Shown here one piece after another: positions 54,101 to 62,239 of a stretch of DNA of 64,000 nucleotides. Numbering within the stretch: position 1 is the stretch's first letter; every line of letters begins with the position of its first letter. This DNA comes from an uncultured Lachnospiraceae bacterium (GTDB lineage Bacteria; Bacillota; Clostridia; Lachnospirales; Lachnospiraceae). The translations under genes and the position numbers were made by a program. Under the pieces are notes generated by a model. The model worked only from the letters and a program-made list of their open reading frames with translations, was not told the DNA's origin and did no database searches. The DNA is taken from NCBI GenBank assembly GCA_946407725.1, contig CAMJPM010000007.1, positions 1 to 64,000 of the forward strand, given 5' to 3'.

Positions 54101-55629
54101 AAGGTTATTCCGTACACTTTCTGGTAGGCCTCTTCATCCCTGTTAAAGGATTCGATGTCAGCCTGCAGCTTTCCCGCTTCCTTCTGAAGTTTTCCGGTCT
54201 CCTCATCTATCGCGGTCAGGTTTTCGGATTTTTCCCGCTCTTCTCCCTTCAGTCTACTGATCTTTTCCTCTGTGGCAGAAAGCTTTTTTATGAGATCATC
54301 CGTCTTTTTCAGGTAAAAACCGTGAAGTGTTTTTCCCAGCTCCTCTCTTCTGGGCTTCAGATCCTCATTCTCCTTTCTTGCCACGTCAAGATCCGAACGC
54401 AGCTTTTCTCTTATCCGGTACTCTTCCTGCTTTTCGTCAAATACCCTTCTCGTTTCAAGAAGACGTATGTTCTTTTCCCTTTTTTCAAATTCACTTTTCA
54501 GATCCTTGATCTCAAGAGATGTTATCAGCAGGCTGCCCTCCAGCTCTTCCTTTTCTTTTATGAGCTCATGGATCTCCCTGGAGTATTTTTCATATTTCAG
54601 ACGTTCTTCTTTTATATAATTCCCGTCTATTTCCCCCTGCTTTATCTCCATAGCGGACTCTGTTTTCCCGGAAAGCTCCCGGATCTCTTCAAGGAAACAG
54701 ACCAGACGGTTTTCCTGTTCCCGGATATCAAGGTCAGTATTCTTCAGTTTTTCTGCAAGGGCTTTTATTCCGGTGTTTTCCGGTGTTTCACTGTCAGGGG
54801 CGACTTTTTCCCGGAAAAACCTGATGTCTTCCCTTCTTTTTATCTTATCCTCATTTTCATAGCACTGGACCGAGTGCTGTTTAATTATCCTTCCGAAATC
54901 CCTGATCCTGCCGCCGTCAGGATCAAGCTTCTTTTCTACGGCATCCAGAAGCCACTTTTCCGTAAGCCCCTTCTCGTCCTTACAGTCGGAGAAAAGATCC
55001 GCCAGTCCCCCTTCCTTCTGATTGACCTTTTTTATTATGTTTTCCCATTCCCTGAAATCTACCTTGTATTCCTTTAATTTCTCAAAATACTGCCTCTGCT
55101 GCGCTCCCTGCCCCATATCATACATAAAAAATTTTGCGCTCCGGTCTTTCTTAAAGCTCTCGAAAAGCTGCTTGCAGTTAACAAAGCTTTTTAAGGTCAC
55201 TTCCTTCCGGCTCTTTTCAACCACCTGAAGGTTATTAATGTCCCACGGACAGGCTTCACTGTACTCACTGACAATACCTATGATATCCAGCACATCCCTG
55301 TCCTCTCCCTCATCCGACGTTTCCTCGGGACGGCGGTGAACCATAAAGCCGTTCATCATCTTATGGCTGCCGCCCAGGGTCCACTCTACAAGGATAAACG
55401 AAGGTTTGGTTCCGGTGAAATATCCCTCAAAGCTTCTGTCTCTTGCCCTTCTGTATGCCTTATGGACAAAAGGCGAGGTTAAAAGCTGGACAAGCACGGA
55501 CTTCCCTCCTCCGTTCTGAAGGGAAACAAGGGTATTGATGCCATTCATATACAGGGTTTCATCGCTTATCTTTATGCCGCCGTTGTTGTAGTTTATATTA
55601 ATAAGACGTATGCTGTTAATAGTTCCCAT
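51181..55629 (-). CDS. jetC: Wadjet SMC-like ATPase JetC
   Basis: A 1482-residue SMC/MukB-like ATPase. Walker A is LQNGGGKS at 37-44, followed by long coiled coils on both sides of a hinge-like middle, a signature SKNSGGEGFLSS at about 1355 and Walker B KVLLMDNPFG at about 1393. In Wadjet it forms the loop-extruding motor that senses small circular DNA. It is the last gene of the operon, with the ATG right after the jetB stop. Length and order exclude a lone SbcC-type nuclease subunit. Confidence 0.95.
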   Translation of the reverse strand: MGTINSIRLININYNNGGIKISDETLYMNGINTLVSLQNGGGKSVLVQLLTSPFVHKAYRRARDRSFEGYFTGTKPSFILVEWTLGGSHKMMNGFMVHRRPEETSDEGEDRDVLDIIGIVSEYSEACPWDINNLQVVEKSRKEVTLKSFVNCKQLFESFKKDRSAKFFMYDMGQGAQQRQYFEKLKEYKVDFREWENIIKKVNQKEGGLADLFSDCKDEKGLTEKWLLDAVEKKLDPDGGRIRDFGRIIKQHSVQCYENEDKIKRREDIRFFREKVAPDSETPENTGIKALAEKLKNTDLDIREQENRLVCFLEEIRELSGKTESAMEIKQGEIDGNYIKEERLKYEKYSREIHELIKEKEELEGSLLITSLEIKDLKSEFEKREKNIRLLETRRVFDEKQEEYRIREKLRSDLDVARKENEDLKPRREELGKTLHGFYLKKTDDLIKKLSATEEKISRLKGEEREKSENLTAIDEETGKLQKEAGKLQADIESFNRDEEAYQKVYGITFTRNILGKYEDGALYSEEEGLSAEKKENDSKRKAAKERKQKAEIREKKLESDLSEKRILRNDLLHKKENLHREMKELDRQKKERLEACVFAGLSEEYLYDRESILRAFEVKVEMTEGDIRLLQEKENRIRREKEALESGRIAEIPSNITEGFGKLGIDLTFGMEWLLKNDRPLKYNLELVRKNPFLPYSLIISDKELERLKKADEPVFTEMPLPLILRQDLEKGVTDLSDPDNPVVETEKIRFYVRFNENLLDPDKLKEMIDGCAAGLKELKESIEIRKKEKNEFIRYRETVRSESLTGELVEKTTSELKMTEEEIDDAEKEISSIEALKEENSSTIEEAQKEIEEAEKKDIFLNERLRRLKDLIRGYERYLTSLDKKYMTEKELNRLSDRKKLMLERLDRIREEADAKKREAESFRHTKADLEKKLLLYAGYSVPAEDAVLPDEEMKTAMEAEYEAIIEKFSGEIRQLEKEFSEQEKRYRRVENHLLQLYRKNELNDGDLKDVIFSGEELDREQGAVSRISEKITLKEDQYHREDKEISVKGAYIGERIKRMKEETGQEEVLNPEEIPDKDFNEELAVLRHERANYEKELKDLDKRQKVYRELINSLDEYDGTEKSEEIIFDEDFSVMDAGKLHEFRGIMRRDMKRLIDERQKRRNRLSDAINDLILLPVFRDDFYRKPLEAMFRTVDSPEEVLRHIGITLQSYDDLMAKIEVDLSVIEDERKSIQNELLDYIRDINGELDKIDSNSAIPVRNKTIKMLTISIPSFPENEEIYRIRIKDYLEVLVKHCMELCRHNQNMDEYTGTKVNVRELYDTVIGINNVHIRLYKIEREREYPISWAEVSKNSGGEGFLSSFVILSSLLHYMRRDENDLFADRNEGKVLLMDNPFGVTYSEHLLKPLMELAAKNNTQLICFSGLGGDAIYGRFDNIYVLNLIAAGLKNGVQYLRSEHIRGSEPEVIVASHIEVLEQMTLF

Positions 55630-55631
55630 TA

Positions 55632-56366
55632 TTATTCCTTTTCGCCTTCAGTTTTCCGGTCAAGCTCCCTTAACAATCTCTCCACTCTGGAGTAATTGTT
55701 TTCGTTCAGTACATTGAAATCCATAAACTGGTCCAGTTTTTTAGTGGTAAGAATGATCTCATCCTTCTCCACGTACTCTATAAGTCCCTGCTTCTGGAGA
55801 AAGACTACGATGTTATGTATGAATCCCTCTTTTGTGGTCTTGTACTTTTTCCCGCTTTCATCCGATTTCAGAGCCTCATAGGCCTCTCTCATATCGGAAA
55901 AAGCTATTCCTTCCCTTTCTTCATCCTCCTCGCTGTATTCCTGTGCTCCCTCACTCAGTCTCTCCGACACCCTGTTCTGCAGATCTCCCATACGGATAAA
56001 ATTCCTGGTTTTGCTGCTGGCCCCCTGACCGTCGTAGAATTCCATTAAGAGAGTAAGGATCACAAACTGTGAAAGATAATAATCCCTGTCCGTAGCTCCT
56101 GATCTGCACAGGATCGATTTAAGCTGTGTCTTTGTATAACCCAGGCAGGAGTTTCCCTCCCTCGGGATAAGGTAGATCACGTCAGAATATCTCTCAACAT
56201 CCGATTCTGCCGCTTCTCCCTGGTTCTTCACGAGAGTCTGGATATTTTCATTTTCCGCATACTGTCTGTACAGGTTTCTCTCGTCATCTTCCCTTAATTC
56301 CCTGTATTTAAGGAGATGGTAAAATATCTCCTGGCTGCATCTGATCTCATCTATTTCGTATGCCAT
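55632..56366 (-). CDS. jetB: Wadjet MukE-like subunit JetB
   Basis: A 244-residue protein, probably of the DUF6063 (JetB) type, with two winged-helix-like regions (ILTLLMEFYDGQGASSKTRNFIRMGDL and the FVQKQGLIEYVEKDEIILTTKKLDQFMDF-like C-terminus). It corresponds to the KITE subunit that binds the kleisin JetA. The ATG lies 20 bp inside the end of jetA, and jetC starts directly after its stop. Confidence 0.9.
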   Translation of the reverse strand: MAYEIDEIRCSQEIFYHLLKYRELREDDERNLYRQYAENENIQTLVKNQGEAAESDVERYSDVIYLIPREGNSCLGYTKTQLKSILCRSGATDRDYYLSQFVILTLLMEFYDGQGASSKTRNFIRMGDLQNRVSERLSEGAQEYSEEDEEREGIAFSDMREAYEALKSDESGKKYKTTKEGFIHNIVVFLQKQGLIEYVEKDEIILTTKKLDQFMDFNVLNENNYSRVERLLRELDRKTEGEKE

Positions 56367-58011
56367 TTGTTGTACCTTGCCGCAGGCAAGCGTCCTCCTT
56401 CTTTTCCACAGCTATTCTGACTTCTGAGCATCTTATGGCTTTAAGTCTGCCAAAAGCGTTCTCGATATTTTCAAATATTACCTTTTCTTTTCCGTATTTT
56501 GAAATACTTATATGACTTACGCTGCTGCCCTGGGGCATTTTATCCAGTATTTCCAGGATCATCACATTTGGTTCAAAGGTTTCATCCGCTTCTGTGAGAT
56601 ACATGCTCCGTTCCTGCCGCAGTTTTTCAATATCAAGCTCGGCGCTTTTTAATAACTCCACCATCACTTCTTTAAAAACATCTATTTCCGGAATCAGTTT
56701 TTTCCTTTTTTCCGGATCCTCATCCGTTATCTTCTTCAGATCAGAAAGCTTTACGCTCTGCATTTCCAAAGCTGTTTTAAGGATAAAGGACAGGGAGCTC
56801 TCATACTTCTTTCTCTTTTCTTCCCTCAGGCGCTCCTGCTCTCTTTCCCAGGCTTCCTCATCAAAATCCACTTCCTCGGTTTCATCTTCTTCCCTGCGGC
56901 TCCTCATGGGTCTTTGCAAAGCTGAAGCCGTCAGAAGATTATAGCTTTTCTCCGGATCATTCTTAAATAACGGCGCAAAAATGAAATCCATATTATTAAG
57001 TAATCCGGGATTTTTAAGTACCGGCTCATATATTTTCTCCCGAAGGGAAAATCTCTTTATCTGTTTAACCTGTGCCATGTTTTCCAGTTCTCTGGAATAG
57101 AGATCCTTTAACTCAAAATGACTGTTCAGTATTTTCTGATGCTCCTCTAAAACCCGGTCGAGATAGCTTCCTATTATCCCCAGATCTTTGAGATTCTTTA
57201 TCTCGTCGTCAGTTAAGACCCTGTCATTTATTCTTATGGAATCGATCTCTGAGCGTCTTTTTGCCGTCAACTCCCTGAAAGCTTCAAATTTCTTTCCCGT
57301 TTCCTTTATGGATTCCAGGTTATCATGGATTATGGTATCGTATTCAGCTACGGAATAATTTAATACATTCCTTCTTATCCTGACCATTGCCTCCCGTATA
57401 CGCTGGATCTGACGTCTCATGGTGTCAAAAATCTCCTTTACCGTATCCACGGCTCTGTCATAATCCCGTTTTTCCATCTGCATCTGGAACAGAAGCTCCT
57501 GAATGGTAAGGCGCATATTGCTCTCTATTTCAAGTGTTGATAAAAGGAGGCTGTAGCCGTCATCCGTCAGATGGTAGGATGTACGCTTTACCTCCCCCTC
57601 GAAATATACCACCTCATTTGTCACGTATCTAATGGGTATTGTTCCATAGGTTTTTTCCTCAAAATCATACCCTGTAAACTCCATCTGCACGCCATCATTA
57701 GATAACACACTGTTTACCACAAAATCAGCCAGTTCTCTGCTTTCATCAAAGCTCAGTCCCCAGTTAAAGTCGGAGGTGCCGATATTATCAATGAAAACCG
57801 CTATGTCATCCACGGTACATGGCTGATCCTTAAGTGAATTCTCCATGAGGAATAAAAGAACAGCAAACACAAGGTTTATCTGTTCATCAGAGCCTGTAAC
57901 ATGATAATCCTTCCATTTCTGGACTTTGTATACGATATTCTGTGTCAGAAGCGCATAAAGTCCCGCATTTTTCATTCGCTGGGGAAACTTTTTCAAGAAT
58001 TCATATTGCAT
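56347..58011 (-). CDS. jetA: Wadjet kleisin-like subunit JetA (DUF5716 type)
   Basis: About 554 residues from MQYEFLKKFPQRM, chosen because the family begins like this. The ORF-track start at 58065 overlaps jetD. The N-terminal ~180 residues are winged-helix-like, the middle is a coiled coil (about 185-320), a highly charged linker (EEDETEEVDFDEEAW) lies near 385-400, and the C-terminus is a helical/winged domain. This is a MukF-like kleisin that bridges the JetC heads. DUF5716/DUF6063 subunits point to Wadjet type III (from memory of the family literature, not checked). Confidence 0.92.
   Translation of the reverse strand: MQYEFLKKFPQRMKNAGLYALLTQNIVYKVQKWKDYHVTGSDEQINLVFAVLLFLMENSLKDQPCTVDDIAVFIDNIGTSDFNWGLSFDESRELADFVVNSVLSNDGVQMEFTGYDFEEKTYGTIPIRYVTNEVVYFEGEVKRTSYHLTDDGYSLLLSTLEIESNMRLTIQELLFQMQMEKRDYDRAVDTVKEIFDTMRRQIQRIREAMVRIRRNVLNYSVAEYDTIIHDNLESIKETGKKFEAFRELTAKRRSEIDSIRINDRVLTDDEIKNLKDLGIIGSYLDRVLEEHQKILNSHFELKDLYSRELENMAQVKQIKRFSLREKIYEPVLKNPGLLNNMDFIFAPLFKNDPEKSYNLLTASALQRPMRSRREEDETEEVDFDEEAWEREQERLREEKRKKYESSLSFILKTALEMQSVKLSDLKKITDEDPEKRKKLIPEIDVFKEVMVELLKSAELDIEKLRQERSMYLTEADETFEPNVMILEILDKMPQGSSVSHISISKYGKEKVIFENIENAFGRLKAIRCSEVRIAVEKKEDACLRQGTTNGIRNR
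56376..56390. repeat. Short palindromic repeat at the jetA-jetB junction
   Basis: CTTGCCGCAGGCAAG, a 6-bp stem, ten bases upstream of the jetB ATG and inside the jetA 3' end. A nearly matching element preceded by TTGTAC lies at 59057-59071 before jetD. Confidence 0.6.
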
Positions 58012-58034
58012 AATCAATTTCCGTAGGTAACTAT

Positions 58035-59048
58035 TCAGGATCTTTCGGATCCCGAATAGTCGCATATATTCAATATTTCCTGGGGAATATAGTATCCGTC
58101 TGATAAAAGATTCCTGATCTTTACGGACTCTGTCGCCGGAAAACAGCCGAAAAACCTTTCTCCCTTAACGGGATTCTGTCCTTCTTTCATCTTTGCAAGT
58201 GAAGTCCGTTTTTCTGCCTTCTCAAGCATTTTTTCATAATATGCCGTAAAAGGCTGTATTTTCAGGCTTTCTCCAACCTTTTCCGCCAGGCTTTCATATA
58301 TGCCGATACCTTCGTAATCCAGATCCCCGGCATAATAAAAAATATTTCCCTTATCCAAAAGGTAAGGCTCTGCAGAAAGTTCAAAATCCCCGAAACTCCT
58401 TACTATCCTCTTTCCGCCTCCATATACCAGGGAAGAAATTCTGACCCCGAAGATCTCTCCTCCGGTCTCCAGAAGGTATTTCCTCAAACCGAAATACGGA
58501 TCAAGGTTTTCAAGGATCAGGATATTCTGGGGAACCTCTGCCGAGTGGGTATAATACGCAAAGGGCTCGGCTGTCTGATATATATTCAGTTTGTCCGCCG
58601 ATACCCCGCAGTGCCTTAATATATCTGCTGCACTGACACCCTCAATCCTCTGTCCTGACAAAAACTTTTCCCTGCCCCATATTTCAAAGCTCCGTTCATT
58701 GACAGATATGGTTACGGCATACTTTTCCCGGTCACAGAGCCACCGGCTTAATGAGAGCACAAGCTCCCTTTCTCTCCTGTACACATCGGTATGGTTTTTG
58801 TAATAATCCGTCTGTATTCCCGGATCCAGCTTAAAATTGATCTCGTTTAAGATCTGTGTATCATCCTCTTCCTCTTCATGCAGCCAGTACCGGTTATAAA
58901 GTGCAGGGCTTTTCCCGTTGGTACCGGATGCCTTCACCGGGCTAATATTTCCGTTTCTTATCAATCCGAATATATATTCTGCTTCTTCGGGATATCCGGT
59001 GAATTTTTTTCCTTTTATCAGTTCCTCCAGAGAGATCTTCTTATTCAT
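58035..59048 (-). CDS. jetD: Wadjet Toprim-type nuclease subunit JetD
   Basis: About 337 residues from MNKKISLEELIKG, the likely start. The ORF-track start at 59222 would overlap the upstream 86-residue gene. The Toprim catalytic residues are a glutamate in ILILENLDPYF (about 178) and the DLD of YYAGDLDYEGIGIY (about 240), with a helical N-terminal domain. JetD cleaves plasmid DNA after loop extrusion by JetABC. Here it is first in the operon instead of last (D-A-B-C). No ribosome site is visible, and a repeat element precedes the ATG. Confidence 0.9.
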   Translation of the reverse strand: MNKKISLEELIKGKKFTGYPEEAEYIFGLIRNGNISPVKASGTNGKSPALYNRYWLHEEEEDDTQILNEINFKLDPGIQTDYYKNHTDVYRRERELVLSLSRWLCDREKYAVTISVNERSFEIWGREKFLSGQRIEGVSAADILRHCGVSADKLNIYQTAEPFAYYTHSAEVPQNILILENLDPYFGLRKYLLETGGEIFGVRISSLVYGGGKRIVRSFGDFELSAEPYLLDKGNIFYYAGDLDYEGIGIYESLAEKVGESLKIQPFTAYYEKMLEKAEKRTSLAKMKEGQNPVKGERFFGCFPATESVKIRNLLSDGYYIPQEILNICDYSGSERS

Positions 59049-59056
59049 AATTTGTA

Positions 59057-59071
59057 CATGCCGCAGACAAG
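59057..59071. repeat. Second copy of the short repeat, before jetD
   Basis: CATGCCGCAGACAAG, preceded by TTGTAC, matches 12 of 15 bases of the element at 56376-56390. It lies 8 nt before the jetD ATG. A third, shorter match (ATGCCGCAGGC) is at 59837-59847. Confidence 0.55.
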
Positions 59072-59076
59072 TGTGC

Positions 59077-59337
59077 TCATCGGTGACGTGCCTGTGCAGC
59101 ACCGGGTTTCCCGCCCTTTTGTTTTCCGGCTTTGTGCTTTCCGTGGATAAGGAACAGTCCGGCATCATTTCGGCTGATATCCCAGTATTTGCATAAAAGC
59201 TCCACAATCCTTTTATCTTCAACTTCAGCCTCCCACAGGGCTGCTGCCGCTTTTATGATATCGTCCTCTTTTTTCGCGCGGTTCTTCCGTCTGTATTCTT
59301 TAATATTATTTTTGAAAATAATCGCTGAACTGTTCAT
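59077..59337 (-). CDS. Small basic helical protein, copy 1
   Basis: An 86-residue protein of unknown function. After a variable N-terminus, the core (DDIIKAAAALWEAEVEDK and WDISRNDAGLFLIHGKHK) is shared almost exactly with the 97-residue protein at 62620-62913. It may be a helix-turn-helix or other small helical domain. The tail is rich in Lys/Gly/Ala. It overlaps the 151-residue gene by 32 bp, and its stop lies 28 bp before jetD. Confidence 0.7.
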   Translation of the reverse strand: MNSSAIIFKNNIKEYRRKNRAKKEDDIIKAAAALWEAEVEDKRIVELLCKYWDISRNDAGLFLIHGKHKAGKQKGGKPGAAQARHR

Positions 59338-59761
59338 TCAGGCCTGCAAGAGACTGCATGATCGCAAGGCTTGCGCTGTCAGATACGATCATGCAGTCAT
59401 CCGGCATGCCTTCCATCTTTGACATGGAATAATATTTTACGCCTGGTACTATCTTCATTCCGGGGCTGTATTCCCTGATCTTCAGCTTATTCTGACCGTC
59501 CTTTATGCTATTCAGGTTGTCGATGACCATCTGAAACATGGGTTCATTGTCCAGGACCTTTTGAATGTTGGCTTTGAAATTTCTTTTTCCGTTATCCCCT
59601 ATCCCAAGGGCCATCATAAGCTGGCCCGCACAAGAACCTGCATTCACCCTGTCACTCTTAAAGACATTCTGATATAAGGTCATTGCCTGGTTGATATTCT
59701 GCATTTCATGTATATGCCTGAGATAATATGACGGAGTCAGCATCTCGGGTGTGATCTTCAT
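59306..59761 (-). CDS. Unrecognised protein (151 aa) upstream of Wadjet
   Basis: A 151-residue soluble protein with no signal peptide or membrane segment. It is rich in methionine and asparagine and has two helical regions around a central stretch (IREYSPGMKIVPGVKYYSM). I do not recognise a domain. It overlaps the small helical gene by 32 bp and lies 287 bp downstream of the 701-residue gene. No ribosome site precedes its ATG. The compact arrangement just before jetD suggests it is co-transcribed with Wadjet (inference). Confidence 0.65.
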   Translation of the reverse strand: MKITPEMLTPSYYLRHIHEMQNINQAMTLYQNVFKSDRVNAGSCAGQLMMALGIGDNGKRNFKANIQKVLDNEPMFQMVIDNLNSIKDGQNKLKIREYSPGMKIVPGVKYYSMSKMEGMPDDCMIVSDSASLAIMQSLAGLNEQFSDYFQK

Positions 59762-60048
59762 ATCAAGGAAACGCTGCAGGAGAGGGTTTAAGACATCCGC
59801 CCGGTCTGCGGATTATCTGCTGACTCCGCCGCAAGCATGCCGCAGGCTCTGTTTGTCCCTGTTTCATAAGCTCCCAGGCAGATGTCGCAGACCGCAAGCG
59901 ACAGAGAGTCCACCGCAGGCAGAAAGGCTTCCCTGTTTCCTTCATTTATCCGTACTGCTTTGAAAGTATTTTTTTTTAAGACCTATATGATGTCAATGCC
60001 CCGCATTTCTGCTTTCTATAAGCCATCTGATCAGTTAATTCAAAAGCG
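59762..60048. other. Intergenic region with short palindromes
   Basis: A 287-bp gap between the 151- and 701-residue genes. It contains several GC-rich short inverted motifs, including TGTCGC/GCGACA around 59884-59905 and ATGCCGCAGGC at 59837. I see no promoter box I trust and no gene. The track ORFs here look like shadows. Confidence 0.4.
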
Positions 60049-62154
60049 TTAAGCAACCATACGCTTACGCCTGTCGACATTTCTGCGCTTTACTTTTGCG
60101 CCTGCACCCTGAAGGGCATCAAAGTGTTTTTCGCTGGAGCCGCCGGCCTCTGCCACCATACGCTCCATCTCGATACCAGAATCCCCTGATTTTGAACGCT
60201 CACTCATAAGATGGGACAATTCCCACTTGTCAGCCGTCACGGCATCTTCACTGGTAGCCACTCCAAGGGCATCACGCACAGCTCTCCGCATCTCCGGCGC
60301 ATGCATCTTGTATTTTGCCTTAAGGGAATAGTAGCCTTCCCTGCCGCCCAGCATATCCTTGATGCCGCTTTTTACATTGGAACGTTTCTTTGAGGATGTA
60401 GCCAGCATCTTTACACCGGTAGCAATACTACTGATGGCACCAAGCCCCTGGGCTAATGGAGCCATACCTGTCGCTTCTCCCAGCCCCTTGCCGGCATTTA
60501 ACAGATTGATGGCTACGTTAAAGCCTGACTCCATTTCCTGTAACTCGGCATTGCTCTTTGCATATCTTGACATCCGCTTTATAAGTTCATCCTTTGAGGT
60601 CGAAGCGATGGCATCCATAAACTTCTTTCTTTTTCTGAACCTGTCCACTTTGCCGCTCTCTGCACCGGCCAGTCCCAATTCTGATATCAGCCTGATAACT
60701 CCCACCTTTGGCAAAGCCGTTTTTTCGTCAAAAAAACTTTTGGCCTCCCCGAATAAATTAAATACGGTGCTTGCTATCTCGGCTTTTTTGGTAATTGAAT
60801 CTACATCCATCCAGTCATAATGGCTGATTTCCTCTTTACCTTCCACAGCAAGGACCTCATTATTTTCCAGCTCGGCCAGAACCGTTTCGATCTCTTCCCT
60901 TCTGTTAATATTATTCCTGATGGATGCAAGCTTTCCTTTTAATTCTGCTGTCAGAGCCAGATACCTGGTGCGGTAATCCTCCTTGGGAACATCTAAGCCC
61001 TTTCGTCTTTTTTTGTTCTCCTCCTCAGTGATCAGCTGCATCCGGTCCTCAAAGGAGTATTCATCGTATTCATCCTTCATCTGGTCGATGGCGGATGAAA
61101 CCTTGACTATCGCCCCGCCGATTATTTCCTTGGCATTATTTACAACAGTCTTTACTACGCCAAGGGTCTTTGCCGCAAATATCCCGCCAATGACTCCGAC
61201 CTTGCTGTTCTTTATCTTATTTCCGACCCAGGAGGCACCTGTCTTTATTTTATTTCCGATCCAGGAGGCGCCGCTCTTAATGCCGCCCCACATTCCGCTA
61301 AAGAATTTACCCGTTCTGTAACTCAGGGTGTTATGCAGTTTATTATATTCTTTACGCGCGGCTTCATACTTTGCCTCAAGCTCCTTCATTTTTTCTTTGA
61401 CGCGCTCTTCTTCTTCCTTTTGCTTCCTCTTTTCATCCTGATCCAGAAGCCACTTTTCCTTCTTCTGCCTGGCTTTTTCTTCCCTCTGGGGACGGGACTT
61501 CTCCCTTTTCTCGACCACCTTGTCAACGAGAGAGATAAGAGGCGCCACAGGAGTATACATCAATGCTTTCTTTGCATACTGTCCTCCGGTCTTAAATGCA
61601 TTAGGCAGCTTTTTCTTAAAGAAATTCCCGATGCCCTTCTTGGCTTTCTTCAACCCGATTATGGTAGAAAAGAGGAATCTTTTCACTTTGCCGATGGGTT
61701 TCTTCGCTCCGGTTTCCGGTAATTCGTCAAAAACATCACCAGCCTGGTTCTGCTGTTCAACATCCTGCTGCTGGGTGTCTGCCATGTCCCCGCCCGAAAA
61801 CCGGGCTGCGCCTGTGGTCATTCCAAAAACATCTGAAGAATTCTCTGCTTCCCTTTCCTCTCCCGTCACCTGCATACCGGAGACATCGCCCGTACCGCTT
61901 CCTGCGATCTCCTCCTGTATGTCCACGGAGACACCGTCCGATTCCAGCCTGTCGCCGTTTATCTGCATGTCAGGCACTTTTTCATCCGTTTCTCCGGTTT
62001 CCTCCGCTTCCGTCTTAACCTCACCTTCAATCTCATTATCCGGAGATTCGGTGTCTTCCCCGATGATATTATCAAGCTCCAAAGATATGGGATCGTTTTC
62101 TATCTTCTTTACGTCTTCCTTTAGTTCCTTGCTGGCTGGTGCTGCTTCTGACAT
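60049..62154 (-). CDS. Large protein of unknown function with basic/coiled and Gly-rich segments (701 aa)
   Basis: A 701-residue protein I do not recognise. Layout: acidic, Ser/Glu-rich disordered N-terminus (1-140); lysine-rich segment with VKRFLFSTIIGLKKAKKG (about 155-172); charged coiled coil (about 220-275); a tandem 11-residue repeat TGASWVGNKIK/SGASWIGNKIK (about 293-314) leading into a glycine/hydrophobic stretch that could insert in membranes; helical region; basic C-terminus (KVKRRNVDRRKRMVA). No signal peptide is seen. AGGGGGA and an extended -10 promoter support this start. It may be an effector or a structural partner of the nearby small genes (inference). Confidence 0.75.
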   Translation of the reverse strand: MSEAAPASKELKEDVKKIENDPISLELDNIIGEDTESPDNEIEGEVKTEAEETGETDEKVPDMQINGDRLESDGVSVDIQEEIAGSGTGDVSGMQVTGEEREAENSSDVFGMTTGAARFSGGDMADTQQQDVEQQNQAGDVFDELPETGAKKPIGKVKRFLFSTIIGLKKAKKGIGNFFKKKLPNAFKTGGQYAKKALMYTPVAPLISLVDKVVEKREKSRPQREEKARQKKEKWLLDQDEKRKQKEEEERVKEKMKELEAKYEAARKEYNKLHNTLSYRTGKFFSGMWGGIKSGASWIGNKIKTGASWVGNKIKNSKVGVIGGIFAAKTLGVVKTVVNNAKEIIGGAIVKVSSAIDQMKDEYDEYSFEDRMQLITEEENKKRRKGLDVPKEDYRTRYLALTAELKGKLASIRNNINRREEIETVLAELENNEVLAVEGKEEISHYDWMDVDSITKKAEIASTVFNLFGEAKSFFDEKTALPKVGVIRLISELGLAGAESGKVDRFRKRKKFMDAIASTSKDELIKRMSRYAKSNAELQEMESGFNVAINLLNAGKGLGEATGMAPLAQGLGAISSIATGVKMLATSSKKRSNVKSGIKDMLGGREGYYSLKAKYKMHAPEMRRAVRDALGVATSEDAVTADKWELSHLMSERSKSGDSGIEMERMVAEAGGSSEKHFDALQGAGAKVKRRNVDRRKRMVA
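61211..61276 (-). repeat. 33-bp tandem coding repeat
   Basis: Two adjacent 33-bp units with a few differences encode TGASWVGNKIK and SGASWIGNKIK in the 701-residue protein. The amphipathic 11-residue period fits a helix or membrane-surface segment. Confidence 0.8.
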
Positions 62155-62200
62155 AATTATTCCCCCTATAATTCAACACACTTAAGTTAAGGTTACATTT

Positions 62201-62209
62201 ATTATACCA
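62201..62209 (-). promoter_or_regulatory. Extended -10 promoter of the 701-residue protein gene
   Basis: On the minus strand TGGTATAAT, about 40 nt before the transcript reaches the ATG at 62154. The -35 is weak. Confidence 0.6.
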
Positions 62210-62239
62210 AAAATCCGTATAAAACCCGTTAAAAATTTG

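Noticed and set aside
59049-59222. Longer JetD start at 59222
   Set aside because: It overlaps the 86-residue gene in another frame, and the extra residues look unlike a protein start.
59763-59963. Track ORFs in the gap before the 701-residue gene
   Set aside because: Short, cysteine- and arginine-rich, on palindromic sequence, without ribosome sites.
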